DNA of 64,000 bases from Bin80 sp965215475 (GTDB lineage: Bacteria > Bacteroidota > Rhodothermia > Rhodothermales > Bin80), in NCBI GenBank assembly GCA_965215475.1, contig OZ244061.1, forward strand, positions 1,302,001-1,366,000, read 5' to 3'. The notes under the pieces were generated by a model. It made no database searches. It was given only the letters and a program-made list of their open reading frames with translations, and had not been told where the DNA came from. Position 1 is the first letter of the stretch, and each line of letters opens with the position of its first letter. Position numbers and translations under genes: made by a program. This document shows, one piece after another, positions 37,303 to 47,154 of this stretch.

Positions 37303-38187
37303 ATGCCTGTTCAAAAGGCTTCAAACAAGAACGAGAAAAGTAGTTCCTACCGGGGCGTGGAGTATCGTCTATGTCCGGGGACGCAAGGGAAAGCAAAGAA
37401 ACTCGCCGGGTTAGCGGGGGCGTGTCGGTTTGCGTGGAATGCCATTCTTGCCGAATGTCAGGAAGAATACGACGCAGTTCGAGATACAGACCAGCCAAAG
37501 CCTTCGCTCTCGTTTTTCTCGCTGGGAAAGCGGTTTACCAAATTGCGTCAATCCACAGAATGGCTAGACCAGTATTCATGTCATATTGTCCGGTATGCCT
37601 TGAAGCATCAGGCAGAGGCGTGGCAGGCTTTCTTCAAGGGGCAACGAGAACATCTCCGATTTCATTCAAGGAGCGCACACAAGGATTCCTTTACCGCGAT
37701 TCAAGGAGCGTTCAAAATGGACGGCGAGAATGTATACATCCAAAAGATTGGTTGGATGAAGTTCCGGCGCAAAGGAGGCGATCCATACCCTGACGGGGAG
37801 CCAGTTGAAGTCACCGTGAAGAAAGACGGACGGTACTGGAAGATGAGCGTAATGTACAAAGTCACGAATCTACCCGAGAAGGTGGACGATGGCAAAGAGA
37901 TTGGCATTGACTTGAACACCTATAACATCTCGTATTCTTCTACGGATGGGGAACAAGGCATGCTACCGATTCCAGATTTGACGGATAAAGAGATCAAGAT
38001 CCGTAGGTATCAACGTAAGTTAGCCCGACAGAAGAAAGGATCGGGGCGATCCAAGGATACGCAGAAGAAGATTTCTAAATTGAAGCGTCAGCAGCGCAAC
38101 GCGAGGAAGAATGCGGCACATCAACATAGCCGTAGGTTGTCCAATAAGGCGTATACGTTGAAGCGTGAAAACTTGAAGATCAAGCCC
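37303..38187 (+). pseudogene. tnpB: TnpB RNA-guided nuclease, 5' portion
   Basis: The frame from ATG 37303 encodes an N-terminal RNA-binding region (YRGVEYRLCPGTQGKAKKLA, CRFAWNAILAECQEEY) and the first RuvC aspartate in IGIDLNTYNISYSSTDGEQG. It reaches LKRENLKI, where the RuvC glutamate lies, and stops matching at 38187, where the IS110-type element begins. The remainder continues at 42503. Before disruption the protein would have been about 400 residues, normal for TnpB. Confidence 0.85.
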
Positions 38188-38559
38188 CTGTATATTATAA
38201 GAGATGCTGATTTAAGTTCATTGTTTGGGTCTTCAATGCGGTGAAGATGTGTCCATTGGTTGAGAGGTTTTGAATTTCAACTGGACCCATCGGAGCGTTT
38301 CGGATACTCCATACGTTGAACCGGTTTGCATCATTCAAACGTGGGTCTCTCCCTGGGAGCCACCTGACGCCCCCTGTATATTATAAGAGATGCTGATTTA
38401 AGTTCATTGTTTGGGTCTTCAATGCGGTGAAGATGTGTCCATTGGTTGAGAGGTTTTGAATTTCAACTGGACCCATCGGAGCGTTTCGGATACTCCATAC
38501 GTTGAACCGGTTTGCATCATTCAAACGTGGGTCTCTCCCTGGGAGCCACCTGACGCCCC
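38188..38559 (+). repeat. Two tandem 186-bp repeats in the IS110 left region
   Basis: 38188-38373 and 38374-38559 look identical; each starts CTGTATATTATAAGAG and ends GACGCCCC, after which the sequence resumes CTGCGTC. If the bridge RNA is encoded here, one of its parts is duplicated. The first 33 bases also occur alone at 8461-8493. Confidence 0.8.
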
Positions 38560-38706
38560 CTGCGTCTTGAACGCCTGGGGGGGAACTGTGCCCCAGGGGG
38601 AACCATGATCTACATCCAGTAGAGAGTGTGTGCCGTTGAGCACCGATACAGGGGCAGATGAACGTCATGGCGACCCACAAAACTTACCCCTAAAGATACG
38701 GAAACC

Positions 38707-40004
38707 ATGACAGAAAAAAATCGCTACACGAGGTTCGCCGGAGTGGATTGGGGCTCGGAATCTCATCAGGTCTGTATTCTGGACCGAGAGGGCCAGGTCC
38801 TCGGAGAGAAGGCATTCTCCCACTCCGGAGAAGGATTCCATCAAATGATGGACTGGATGAGGGACACCGCAGGCTGCGATCTGACCGAGATTGCTACCAG
38901 TATAGAAGTTCCACATGGTCCGGTGGTGGAGAGTTTGATGGAGCGAGGCATTCCGGTATTTTCCATCAATCCGAAGCAACTGGATCGATTCCGGGATCGG
39001 TTTTCGCCGGCCGGAGCCAAAGATGATCGTCGGGATGCGCGGGTACTTGCCGATGCCCTTCGCACGGATCCTGACCGTCTGCGTGCGCTGGATCCAGAGG
39101 ATTCGGACATCATTCAGTTGCGAGAGTGGTCCAGGATGGAGGCGGAGTTCACCGCCCAGCGTACCCGCCTCATGCATCAACTCCGAGCACAGCTCTGGCG
39201 CTACTTCCCGCAATTCCTTCGCCTCAAATTCCGTCTCGATTCTCCCGTATTGATGGCTCTGTGGACCCTCATTCCGACCCCCGCACGCGCTCGGAGAGTT
39301 CGACTCAGTTCAGTACAAAAAGTGCTCAAAGAACATCGGATCCGGCGCCTGAGCGCCGAGGAAGTCCTGCAATTCTTGCGGGCGAAGCCCCTCACGGTTG
39401 CCGACGGGGTGGAGCAAGCCGCGACCCAGCACATCCGACTCGTTCTGCAACAGCTGGAACTCCTTGGGAAGCAGATCCAGGAGATCAAACAGAACATCGA
39501 ATCCATTCTGGGTTCGCTCCATGAAAATCCACCCTCTCAGGAGATCTGCGAACCTGAAAACGCATCGTCTGGGCAACCCCCTCGTCCAGATCTGCGCCAC
39601 CAGATGTAGAGATCCTGTTATCGATCCCGGGAATCGGAAGCTCGGTCGCAGCCACCCTTCTCTCGGAAGCCTCCTCGGCGATCCAAGCACGGGATTACCA
39701 GGCACTGAGATGCTTGTGTGGCACCGCTCCGGTCACCAAGCGATCGGGAAAAAGACACAGGGTCGTGCAACGAAAAGCCCATCATGCACGGTTGGCAAAT
39801 TCCGTCTATCACTGGAGTAGAGTCTCCACCCAGCGTGACCCCATCAGTAAAGCCAAGTACAAAGCCCTGAGGGACCGAGGACATAAACATGGACGATCGC
39901 TCCGATCGGTGGGAGATCGACTACTTGCCGTCGCCTGCGCAATGCTCCGAGATCAAACCCTCTATGATCCCAGCCGTCAAACCATGGCGTCCCGTACCTC
40001 GTAA
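38707..40004 (+). pseudogene. IS110-family transposase, frameshifted
   Basis: The first part (38707-~39590) has the RuvC-like DEDD domain: FAGVDWGSESHQVC, IEVPHGPVVESLM, KDDRRDARVLADALR. After a frameshift near 39590 the second frame gives the transposase_20 domain: LLSIPGIGSSVAATLLSEA and LCGTAPVTKRSGK, the latter carrying the serine recombinase-like residue, and ends at 40004. All key residues remain but in two frames. Confidence 0.85.
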
Positions 40005-40573
40005 ACTCTGCCTCTCCAACCTTTCTTGGATGCAAAGCAGGATCGTGACGAAACGGAAACTTCCAGGGCAAAAGAGGAGCCTACGTCTAATTCGGATCCA
40101 CTCGCTCGCGTCCTTTTGCGTAGTCGGATACGATGAAATCAGAGTGCTCGGGACCGAGGAGTTTATACCAGCCCACGCCAAAAATCGCTTCCATGGAAGA
40201 ATACACAAAAAATATTTTAAAATTTATTGGTTTTTATTTGCATAAATGGTAGAGAGTCCCCCCCTTATTCATCTCAAATTGCGATTTGAGCCCAGCTTGA
40301 ACGATTCAGATTTGCTCATCTGATCAAACAACCCTTCAAAGATAAGGAGAACCTTGATAATTCTCTTTTCAAGAGGGCATTTTTCTCTTTTTTTATTGAA
40401 AAAAATCCATTGTTGAGATAAGTCAAACGTATTTTGAGCTTTTTTTATCTATAATAGTTTCCCGCATCTTCACGCAATTTCAAATTTTTGTTGCCATTGG
40501 ATCCTTTGGATCCATGCTCCAATTGTCTGAGATGGATGTTTTTTCGTCACCAATTTCACCCCGGAGGTGAATC

Positions 40574-42116
40574 ATGACGGACTCTCAAAACTTACAGGTT
40601 CAGATCCCCTATAACCACTCTATTTTGGTGCAGGCATCCACGACCAACCATACGACTTCCGATGCGGGGGCTCTATCTATGAGGGGGCTGATTGAAGCTA
40701 CAGGTATTCTTCCCTATCTGGTGGACAATCTCCATGATCCACGGGATCCCTATCGTACCACACACTCCATGGAGGATCTGCTGTTGCTGCCGACGATGCA
40801 AGGATGGGACTTGTCCAGTAAAGATCTGGGCAATGATTACGGGTCGCTCTCCGTACGGAGCGGGGCGAAGCCGTTGTCGATCCAGCCAACCAGCCGGCAT
40901 CGCAACCGACGATGTCACGCTTTTGGAGCATTCTCGGTGCACCGGATAATGTTGAGGTGATGCAGAAGGGTCTTCTGAATGGAGCATAGGCTCGTACGCA
41001 GCGGCGGTGAACGTCTGGATGAAGTCATCCTTGATGTCGATGCCATGCCCGTGGCCATCAACTGGGATGCAAGTATAATGGTCATTACAAGCGAACCGTC
41101 TTCTTGCCGTTGTTTGTGACATGTGGAGAAACGGGGGATGTCCTTGGAGCGTCCAGGCACGCAACGGGAAGCGACCAACTGTCAGAAGGTCATGATTCCT
41201 ATCGGTGAACAGGTTCAAAAACATGCCGCGGATCGTGTCATTTTTCGCCTTGATGCGGGATTCAATAGTCCTGAGGTGTACGAGGATATAGAGAGCGCAG
41301 GCCTGTTTTATGTGACACGCTTGAAGGGCAACAACAAGTTAAAGGCGATGGCCGAAGCCTATTTTGATGGGAAAGGATGTCCACCGAATACCTATGGCTA
41401 TGTTGAGTTGATGTATCAAGCGGAGAGTTGGGATGGTCCACGTCGGGTCGTGATGGTCATACGGCCTCGTCCAGCTGAACTCTATGAAGACTACTTCTTT
41501 TTGCTGACCAACCTTGACTCAGAGACCTATTCGGGGGAAGCACTGGCGAAGATGTACGCGATGCGTGGAAAGGCTGAAAAGCATCAGGGGGAAATCAAAG
41601 AGTTGATCAATCAAGTCATGCTGTCATCCACAGAACGTCCCAAGGAACACTACAGAGGCCATAAGATCATCCGTGAACAGGAGCCTGAAACAGTGGAAGA
41701 ACGAGAGGTTCGCAGAGAAAATGCCGTGCGTCTTCTATCGGTTCTCTATGCATATCAGATCATGCATATTGGTCGATGCCTTCATCGCACCAGAGGTGGT
41801 GCCCAATGTGGAGCGTAGCCCTGTCACATCAGACACCGAAGTTCATCAGGATACATCTCTGAAGATCAACACGGAAACGATGATGGTGGATGACACGCAG
41901 AACACCGATGCCAGTACAGAGGTAGACTCCAAACTAAAGCATACCCCTCACATGCAGATTACCACCTTTCGCCTCCACCTACTAAAAGTCGGTGCAACCC
42001 TTGCACGCCATAGTCGCTACGTTACGTTTTCTATCGCCCTGTCGGCAGAGCAACTATGGATCCGTTTTTGGGATCACCTTCTGCGACTGCGGTGGCACGG
42101 CTTGCCCGATATCTAA
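40574..42116 (+). pseudogene. IS1380-family transposase, multiply frameshifted (copy 1)
   Basis: The start MTDSQNLQVQIPYNHSI is followed by the IS1380 N-terminal region, then frame changes near 40900-41120. A third frame (41123-41818) contains FRLDAGFNSPEVYEDIES, FYVTRLKGNNKLKAMAEAYF and YAMRGKAEKHQGEIKELINQ. A fourth frame gives the C-terminus ending at 42116. Relative to copy 2 it has 9-base and 10-base deletions (near 40790 and 41052), so it is the more decayed copy. Confidence 0.85.
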
Positions 42117-42122
42117 CGCCAA

Positions 42123-42144
42123 CCACCTCATCTGAGGTGGTTTT
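42123..42144 (+). terminator. Intrinsic terminator of IS1380 transposase gene, copy 1
   Basis: Perfect stem CCACCTCA/TGAGGTGG with a 2-base loop, followed by TTTT, lies 7 bases after the gene stop. Confidence 0.8.
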
Positions 42145-42502
42145 ACAAGTCAAAAAAAAATCCGAAACATCAACGTATAGGAGAGGTGCGTCCATACGGT
42201 AGGATTGGGTATGCGATACATGACTGCGATTGGAGGGCCGAACTACTACCATGATAGTAGTTAGCCTGATTCCAACGGAAAAAAGCAGGAAATTCTGTTG
42301 CATGAGAGGTTCGTGTATCATCTCCCTGCGATGGATGAACCGTCAACCCAGACTTGGACATAAACAGCGTCTTCATGCCTACCTTTTTAGCCAAAATAAT
42401 CAGGATTTGACCCGAAAATATCGACGATGAAGAAAGAAAAGCTGCGAATCTCAGCAAGATGACGATTTAACAGAGATCGGAGGTTGAGATGAATAAGAAG
42501 GG

Positions 42503-42870
42503 AGACCATGTCCAACGGCTGAGAGCCCTGGAACCAATGTGAAGGCAAAAGCAGGGTTAAACCGCGTCATTCTCAACTCTGGATGGAGCAGGTTCAATAC
42601 CTATTGCGATTACAAGTTTGGCAGGGTTGTCACGGTGGATCCAAAGTACACCAGTCAACGCTGTAATCAGTGCGGACATGTGGATAAAAACAATCGCAAG
42701 ACGCAAAGCAAGTTTAAGTGTGTGGCATGTGCCATGCGGATCACGCAGATATCAACGCATCTGCGAATGTGTTACAGGCCTCCGGGATTGGGGCATCTGC
42801 ACGTGGAGGAGCGTTCTCGTTAGAGACTCCTATGAGCCGTGAAATGGATACGCAACAGGTAGCCGTCTAA
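42503..42870 (+). pseudogene. tnpB: TnpB, 3' portion
   Basis: Sequence resumes right after the IS1380 right end with ESPGTNVKAKAGLNRVILNS, GWSRFNTYCDYKFGRVVTVD and the zinc finger YTSQRCNQCGHVDKNNRKTQ then KFKCVAC. After a one-base slip near 42730 it continues HADHADINASANVLQASG, with the last RuvC aspartate, to a stop at 42870. The terminal repeat follows 4 bases later. The guide RNA (omega RNA) of TnpB usually overlaps this 3' end. Confidence 0.85.
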
Positions 42871-42898
42871 TTGATGGGTACTCACGTATATAATTCCC

Positions 42899-43093
42899 AA
42901 AAATTGAGCAGAAATAGGCAGAGCCGTTTCAACTATTCACTATAATTCCCAAACCAAACAGGTAGAAAAGATTGGGCAAGAAGGACGTAAAAAGTTGGGG
43001 ATTTACATACTCATTGACAAGCTAAGACCTAGACAATGGCAGCATTCGGACAAACCATTGAAAATACTCAAGAACATCATGCCCAAGGATTAG
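42899..43093 (+). pseudogene. Continuation of the gene split by the tnpB element
   Basis: After the second AAAAATTG duplication a frame at 42908-43093 reads AEIGRAVSTIHYNSQTKQVE, KIGQEGRKKLGIYILIDKL. It is protein-like and could follow MSEQDSMPQPEQRKRKI (37127) with a one-base shift. Family unknown. Its end overlaps the ATG of the next small gene. Confidence 0.4.
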
Positions 43094-43275
43094 AAAATCT
43101 TCTAGTGGGCTTTGCAAAGCGTGCAAAAGAATCTAAAGGATCATTAGAGTATCCTCCCGAAACCATAATTAGGCTTGCGGAAGTGATAGAAGAATATGTG
43201 CGGATTTCAAGTATGAACCGCCGCGCACTAAGAGATCAAGTAGAATCAACCATACCAAATAAATGGGAATTATAG
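43036..43275 (+). CDS. Small hypothetical protein
   Basis: The 79-residue helical protein (ENTQEHHAQGLENLLVGFAK, TIIRLAEVIEEYVRISSMNR) starts with ATG inside the preceding fragment and ends intact. It may belong with the former Panacea locus, either as a toxin or regulator partner. No family recognised. Confidence 0.5.
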   Translation: MAAFGQTIENTQEHHAQGLENLLVGFAKRAKESKGSLEYPPETIIRLAEVIEEYVRISSMNRRALRDQVESTIPNKWEL

Positions 43276-43398
43276 ATAGGATTAAACGAAAATTTTCACA
43301 CTCTGCAAATACTGGACTCATAGATATATGAGGGAGGAAATAGAACTCTTTACATTGTATCCCTAGCGAAGTTTGGCGTATACTTTTGTAATGGCTGT

Positions 43399-43929
43399 GT
43401 ATTCAGAAGTCCGCCCCCGGATATTACACCGATCCCGGACGGCTCCGGCCGCCTCCAGATCCGCCAGAGCAAATCGGATCAGGAAGGAAGGGGAGCCACT
43501 CTCTATGTCGGGGCTCCGACCATGGAATATATACGGGGTTGGATGGCGCTCATTGAAACGCAATTTGGGACCATAGATGAACAGGCAGGGCTTTTTCGGT
43601 CATTGCGGAGGGGGGGGGGAGTCATCCGATCCCGTTCCATCACCCCGCCAGGGGTACGAAAAAACTTGAAAGCATATGCCAAGGACGCCGGGTTCCTGGG
43701 ACGTTTCAGTGGACACTCTTTTCGCGTTGGAACTGCGCAAAGCCTTGCCCAAAAAGGAGCCACCCTTGCACAGATGCAAACCGTTGGCCGGTGGAAATCT
43801 CCGCAGATGCCCGCCGTATACTGCAGAAATGAGCTCGCAGGTAGAAGTGCCGTGGCGACCCTGCTCTACAATGAACCCCCACGCAAAGCGAATACAGAAA
43901 GCGAGGTTCAAGAAAGACCATCTCCGTGA
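43399..43929 (+). pseudogene. Tyrosine recombinase (phage-type integrase), C-terminal fragment
   Basis: The frame gives IPDGSGRLQIRQSKSDQEGR and YVGAPTMEYIRGWM, then the catalytic C-terminal boxes: GHSFRVGTAQSLAQKGA (His-x-x-Arg box), MQTVGRWKSP (Trp box) and MPAVYCR with the nucleophilic tyrosine. The N-terminal domain and box I arginine are missing or shifted upstream of 43399. Its last 174 bases (43756-43929) are repeated in front of every later ATPase gene in the array, showing that the amplified unit began inside this gene. Confidence 0.85.
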
Positions 43930-43983
43930 GTAAACAACTTTTTGTATTATATACGTAGACACATTCATGCACATCCTCTAACC

Positions 43984-44172
43984 ATGTTTCACCCTCCACC
44001 TTCCAGGCCGTCTCCAAAAACTCCTGATGCCGGAAAGTCATCGCCTCCCCCGACTGGACGTGACCGAGGCCCTGCGGCATTTTTTCACGGAAGAAAAGCC
44101 ATTATATCCAGTTTTGAGACTGCCCTATCTGACACAATGTTTCCTGATTTGCCGTATCTTCATGCCATGTAA
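43984..44172 (+). pseudogene. Truncated ATPase N-terminus preceding unit 1 gene
   Basis: Encodes the common proline-rich start (MFHPPPSRPSPKTPDAG) through FHGRKAIISSFETALSD, then a short foreign tail and stop at 44172. The functional gene of this unit restarts at 44188 with a second version of the same FHGR segment, so this is a left-over or leader. The same arrangement recurs at 47155-47343. Confidence 0.7.
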
Positions 44173-44187
44173 TTGATCAAAAACATC

Positions 44188-45387
44188 ATGAGTTCTGATT
44201 TCATTGAGGATCGAGGTCCGGCTGAATATTTTCACGGGAGGCAAGAAATTATTGACACTTTTACCAGTGCCCTTGAACGCTATCTCGGCAAAAAAAGAGG
44301 AACCACTTTCCTAATCCAAGGCGCACCCGGGGCAGGAAAGACGGCTTTACTGGATGTGCTGTCTGCAGAGGCACGGGCCCAAGGCTGGAAAGTCGCAAGC
44401 ATCAAGATAAAAGATTTGTACGATCCTATCTCCATGGCACAATCTCTTGGAGAGTCCTATGTCATGGATAAACAGTATGCGGCGAACGTGGGTATTCATG
44501 GAATCGGCGGAGGGTACAGCAGAAATGTGGCAGGGTATTCCAGTGTGGATGAGTTACTGAAAGAGGAGGCTCCCGAGAAAGGATTGATTTTGGTGATGGA
44601 TGAAGCCCAGTATCTGATCAATCTAAACGAGACCCCCTCAGAGAAACATGTAGCAAGGGACACCTTAGATGTGATCCACAATGGGAGGATTGGCCGGCCT
44701 GTAATCCTCCTTGCGGCAGGCTTGGGTACGACCGAGTCGGCTCTTAACTCACTGGGGATATCACGATTTGTCAGAGATTGCACCGTAGGATTAGGGGCGC
44801 TGGGAGAAGAGTCAGAATGGGCGGTGATTCGTGACTGGCTGACCAAAGAAGGGGGTGCCAAAGGGGATCCTGCTCCGTGGATCCATGCGATTGCGCAGCA
44901 AACGCATGGCTGGCCCCAACACATCATCTCTTATGTTGATCCCGCAGTTGCGTACCTTAAGTCCAACAACCATCGTATGACGGATGATGGCTTGCAGATT
45001 GTACTTGAAAAGGGGGCGGAGCATCGAATTCAGTATTACAGGCAGCGCGCTCGCGGCATTGACAAGAGGAAACGACAAGTTCTCGCAAAAACATTCAATA
45101 ATGTTCCATTAGGAGAAACCATGGAGATTGATGACATCAAATCTTCACTCAAGCAAGAGTATTCCAAAGAAGAAGCCGACTATCTCTTTAATAAAGCACT
45201 TGAGAAAGGAATCATTGATGAGCGAGATGACGGGGATTATGGTATTCCCATCCCGTCCATGCAGACGTGGTTGATTGAGGAATATGGCAGAGATCGGATG
45301 GAACTACCGAGGGGCGAGGTCTCCAGGGTGAAGCCTGAGTCCCCCAATCGAGGAAGGGACTCCTCGAAGTGGGATATGGAACGCTAA
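44188..45387 (+). CDS. AAA-type ATPase with winged-helix end, array unit 1 (blocks 2-1-2-1-1)
   Basis: The 399-residue protein has an N-terminal FHGR motif as in AAA_16-like P-loop proteins, Walker A GAPGAGKT (~residues 48-55) and Walker B GLILVMDEAQ. It then has AAGLGTTESALNSLGISRFV and a C-terminal winged-helix-like region. The family resembles ORC/Cdc6-like or TniB-like regulators; the true function is unknown. Blocks: N-terminus version 2 (RYLGKKRG), post-Walker A version 1 (KVASIKIKDLYDP), post-Walker B version 2 (YLINLNETPSEKHVARDTL), RIGRPVI, and C-terminus version 1 (RQRARGIDKRKRQ). The ATG at 44188 follows a stop-terminated short frame. Confidence 0.85.
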   Translation: MSSDFIEDRGPAEYFHGRQEIIDTFTSALERYLGKKRGTTFLIQGAPGAGKTALLDVLSAEARAQGWKVASIKIKDLYDPISMAQSLGESYVMDKQYAANVGIHGIGGGYSRNVAGYSSVDELLKEEAPEKGLILVMDEAQYLINLNETPSEKHVARDTLDVIHNGRIGRPVILLAAGLGTTESALNSLGISRFVRDCTVGLGALGEESEWAVIRDWLTKEGGAKGDPAPWIHAIAQQTHGWPQHIISYVDPAVAYLKSNNHRMTDDGLQIVLEKGAEHRIQYYRQRARGIDKRKRQVLAKTFNNVPLGETMEIDDIKSSLKQEYSKEEADYLFNKALEKGIIDERDDGDYGIPIPSMQTWLIEEYGRDRMELPRGEVSRVKPESPNRGRDSSKWDMER

Positions 45388-45414
45388 ATGTTACTTGACT
45401 ACGGTCATTTCTGA

Positions 45415-45588
45415 GGAGCCACCCTTGCACAGATGCAAACCGTTGGCCGGTGGAAATCTCCGCAGATGCCCGCCGTATACTGCAGAAATGAGCTCGCAGG
45501 TAGAAGTGCCGTGGCGACCCTGCTCTACAACGAACCCCCACGCAAAGCGAATACAGAAAGCGAGGTTCAAGAAAGATCATCTCCGTGA
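45415..45588 (+). pseudogene. Duplicated recombinase tail in array spacers (first of seven)
   Basis: This 174-base segment encodes GATLAQMQTVGRWKSPQMPA through the end of the recombinase but is preceded by an in-frame TGA and has no start, so it is not expressed as recombinase. Equivalent copies lie at 46927-47100, 48586-48759, 50098-50271, 51607-51780, 53119-53292 and 54631-54804. A 65-codon frame on the same strand in another phase is only a shadow. Confidence 0.85.
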
Positions 45589-45642
45589 GTAAACAACTTT
45601 TTGTATTATATACGTAGACACATTCATACACATCCTCTAACC

Positions 45643-46899
45643 ATGTTTCACCCTCCACCTTCCAGGCCGTCTCCAAAAACTCCTGATGCCGGAAAGTCAT
45701 CGCCTCCCCCGACTGGACGTGACCGAGGCCCTGCGGCATTTTTTCACGGAAGAAAAGCCATTATATCCAGTTTTGAAACTGCCCTATCTGACACAATTAC
45801 TCTTAATGCGGGGACCACTTTCCTAATCCAAGGCGCACCCGGGGCAGGAAAGACGGCTCTACTGGATGTGCTGTCTGCAGAGGCACGGCCCCAAGGCTGG
45901 AAAGTCGCAAGCATCAAGATAAAAGATTTGTACGATCCTATCTCCATGGCACAATCTCTTGGAGAGTCCTATGTCATGGATAAACAGTATGCGGCGAACG
46001 TGGGTATTCATGGAATCGGCGGAGGGTACAGCAGAAATGTGGCAGGGTATTCCAGTGTGGATGGGTTACTGAAAGAGGAGGCTCCCGAGGAAGGATTGAT
46101 TTTGGTGCTGGATGAGGCGCAGAGGATGAATGAAATTCCGGTTGACTCAGAGAGGCATACCATAACCGGAGACACCTTAGAAATGATTCACAATGGGAGG
46201 ATTGGCCGGCCTGTAATCCTCCTTGCGGCAGGCTTGGGTACGACCCAGTCGGCTCTTAACTCACTGGGGATATCACGATTTGTCGGAGATTGCACCGTAG
46301 GATTAGGGGCGCTGGAAGAAGAGTCAGAATGGGCGGTGATTCGAGACTGGCTGACCAAAGAAGGGGGTGCCAAAGGGGATCCTGCTCCGTGGATCCATGC
46401 GATTGCGCAGCAAACGCATGGATGGCCCCAACATATCATCTCCTATGTTAAACCTGCAGTTGCGTACCTTAAGTCCAACAACCATCGTATGACGGATGAT
46501 GGCTTGCAGATTGTACTTGAAAAGGGGGCGGAGCATCGAATTCAGTATTACAGGCAGCGCGCTCGCGGCATTGACAAGAGGAAACGACAAGTTCTCGCAA
46601 AAACATTCAATAATGTTCCATTAGGAGAAACCATGGAGATTGATGACATCAAATCTTCACTCAAGCAAGAGTATTCCAAAGAAGAAGCCGACTATCTCTT
46701 TAATAAAGCACTTGAGAAAGGAATCATTGATGAGCGAGATGACGGGGATTATGGTATTCCCATCCCGTCCATGCAGACGTGGTTGATTGAGGAATATGGC
46801 AGAGATCGGATGGAACTACCGAGGGGCGAGGTCTCCAGGGTGAAGCCTGAGTCCCCCAATCGAGGAAAGGACTCCTCGAAGTGGGATATAGAACGCTAA
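45643..46899 (+). CDS. AAA-type ATPase, array unit 2 (blocks 1-1-1-1-1)
   Basis: 418 residues starting MFHPPPSRPSPKTPDAG. FHGR is at 34-37, Walker A GAPGAGKT at 64-71 and Walker B LILVLDE at ~152-158. All variable blocks are version 1: N-terminus DTITLNAG, AEARPQGWKVASIKIKDLYD, then RMNEIPVDSERHTITGDTLE, RIGRPVI, and the C-terminus GAEHRIQYYRQRARG with a winged-helix-like DIKSSLKQEYSKEEADYLFN. A TTG start 14 codons upstream is possible, but ATG is more likely. It carries VGDC rather than VRDC after GISRF, shared only with unit 4. Confidence 0.88.
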   Translation: MFHPPPSRPSPKTPDAGKSSPPPTGRDRGPAAFFHGRKAIISSFETALSDTITLNAGTTFLIQGAPGAGKTALLDVLSAEARPQGWKVASIKIKDLYDPISMAQSLGESYVMDKQYAANVGIHGIGGGYSRNVAGYSSVDGLLKEEAPEEGLILVLDEAQRMNEIPVDSERHTITGDTLEMIHNGRIGRPVILLAAGLGTTQSALNSLGISRFVGDCTVGLGALEEESEWAVIRDWLTKEGGAKGDPAPWIHAIAQQTHGWPQHIISYVKPAVAYLKSNNHRMTDDGLQIVLEKGAEHRIQYYRQRARGIDKRKRQVLAKTFNNVPLGETMEIDDIKSSLKQEYSKEEADYLFNKALEKGIIDERDDGDYGIPIPSMQTWLIEEYGRDRMELPRGEVSRVKPESPNRGKDSSKWDIER

Positions 46900-47154
46900 A
46901 TGTTACTTGACTACGGTCATTTCTGAGGAGCCACCCTTGCACAGATGCAAACCGTTGGCCGGTGGAAATCTCCGCAGATGCCCGCCGTATACTGCAGAAA
47001 TGAGCTCGCAGGTAGAAGTGCCGTGGCGACCCTGCTCTACAACGAACCCCCACGCAAAGCGAATACAGAAAGCGAGGTTCAAGAAAGACCATCTCCGTGA
47101 GTAAACAACTTTTTGTATTATATACGTAGACACATTCATGCACATCCTCTAACC

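Larger units (their letters stand above)
38188..40258 (+). mobile_element. IS110-family element inside tnpB
   Basis: Begins at the first of two tandem 186-base copies of its left region and ends close to the IS1380 left end at 40259; the exact right boundary is not certain. It has no inverted repeats, as expected for IS110. The long non-coding stretch before the transposase gene is where IS110-family elements encode their bridge RNA. Confidence 0.7.
40259..42502 (+). mobile_element. IS1380-family element, copy 1
   Basis: The ends match as inverted repeats: CCCCCCTTATTCATCTC on the left (40259) and CCCTTCTTATTCATCTC read inward on the right (42502). Length is 2,244 bp. The right flank is directly the resumed tnpB sequence. 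Copy 2 lies at 56367-58632 in the same orientation. Confidence 0.85.
37179..42898 (+). mobile_element. TIR-flanked element carrying tnpB, later invaded by IS110 and IS1380
   Basis: The two ends are perfect 24-base inverted repeats (GGGAATTATATACGTG... at 37179-37202 and its complement at 42875-42898). They are flanked by a perfect 8-base target duplication AAAAATTG (37171-37178 and 42899-42906). After subtracting the IS110 and IS1380 insertions (38188-42502) the element is about 1,405 bp, and its only gene is tnpB. This is not the structure of IS200/IS605, which lacks inverted repeats and target duplications. No DDE transposase is inside, so it would need mobilisation in trans. Confidence 0.85.

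Noticed and set aside
38381..38680. 99-codon minus-strand frame across the IS110 left repeats
   Set aside because: It overlaps the likely bridge-RNA region and its start lies in unrelated sequence; reading looks accidental.
38707..39524. Multiple alternative frames on both strands in the IS110 gene
   Set aside because: The DEDD-domain frame explains the region; the others lack conserved features.
45395..45592. 65-codon frame repeated before each ATPase gene
   Set aside because: It is an out-of-phase reading of the duplicated recombinase tail, identical in each spacer, with no protein-like features of its own.
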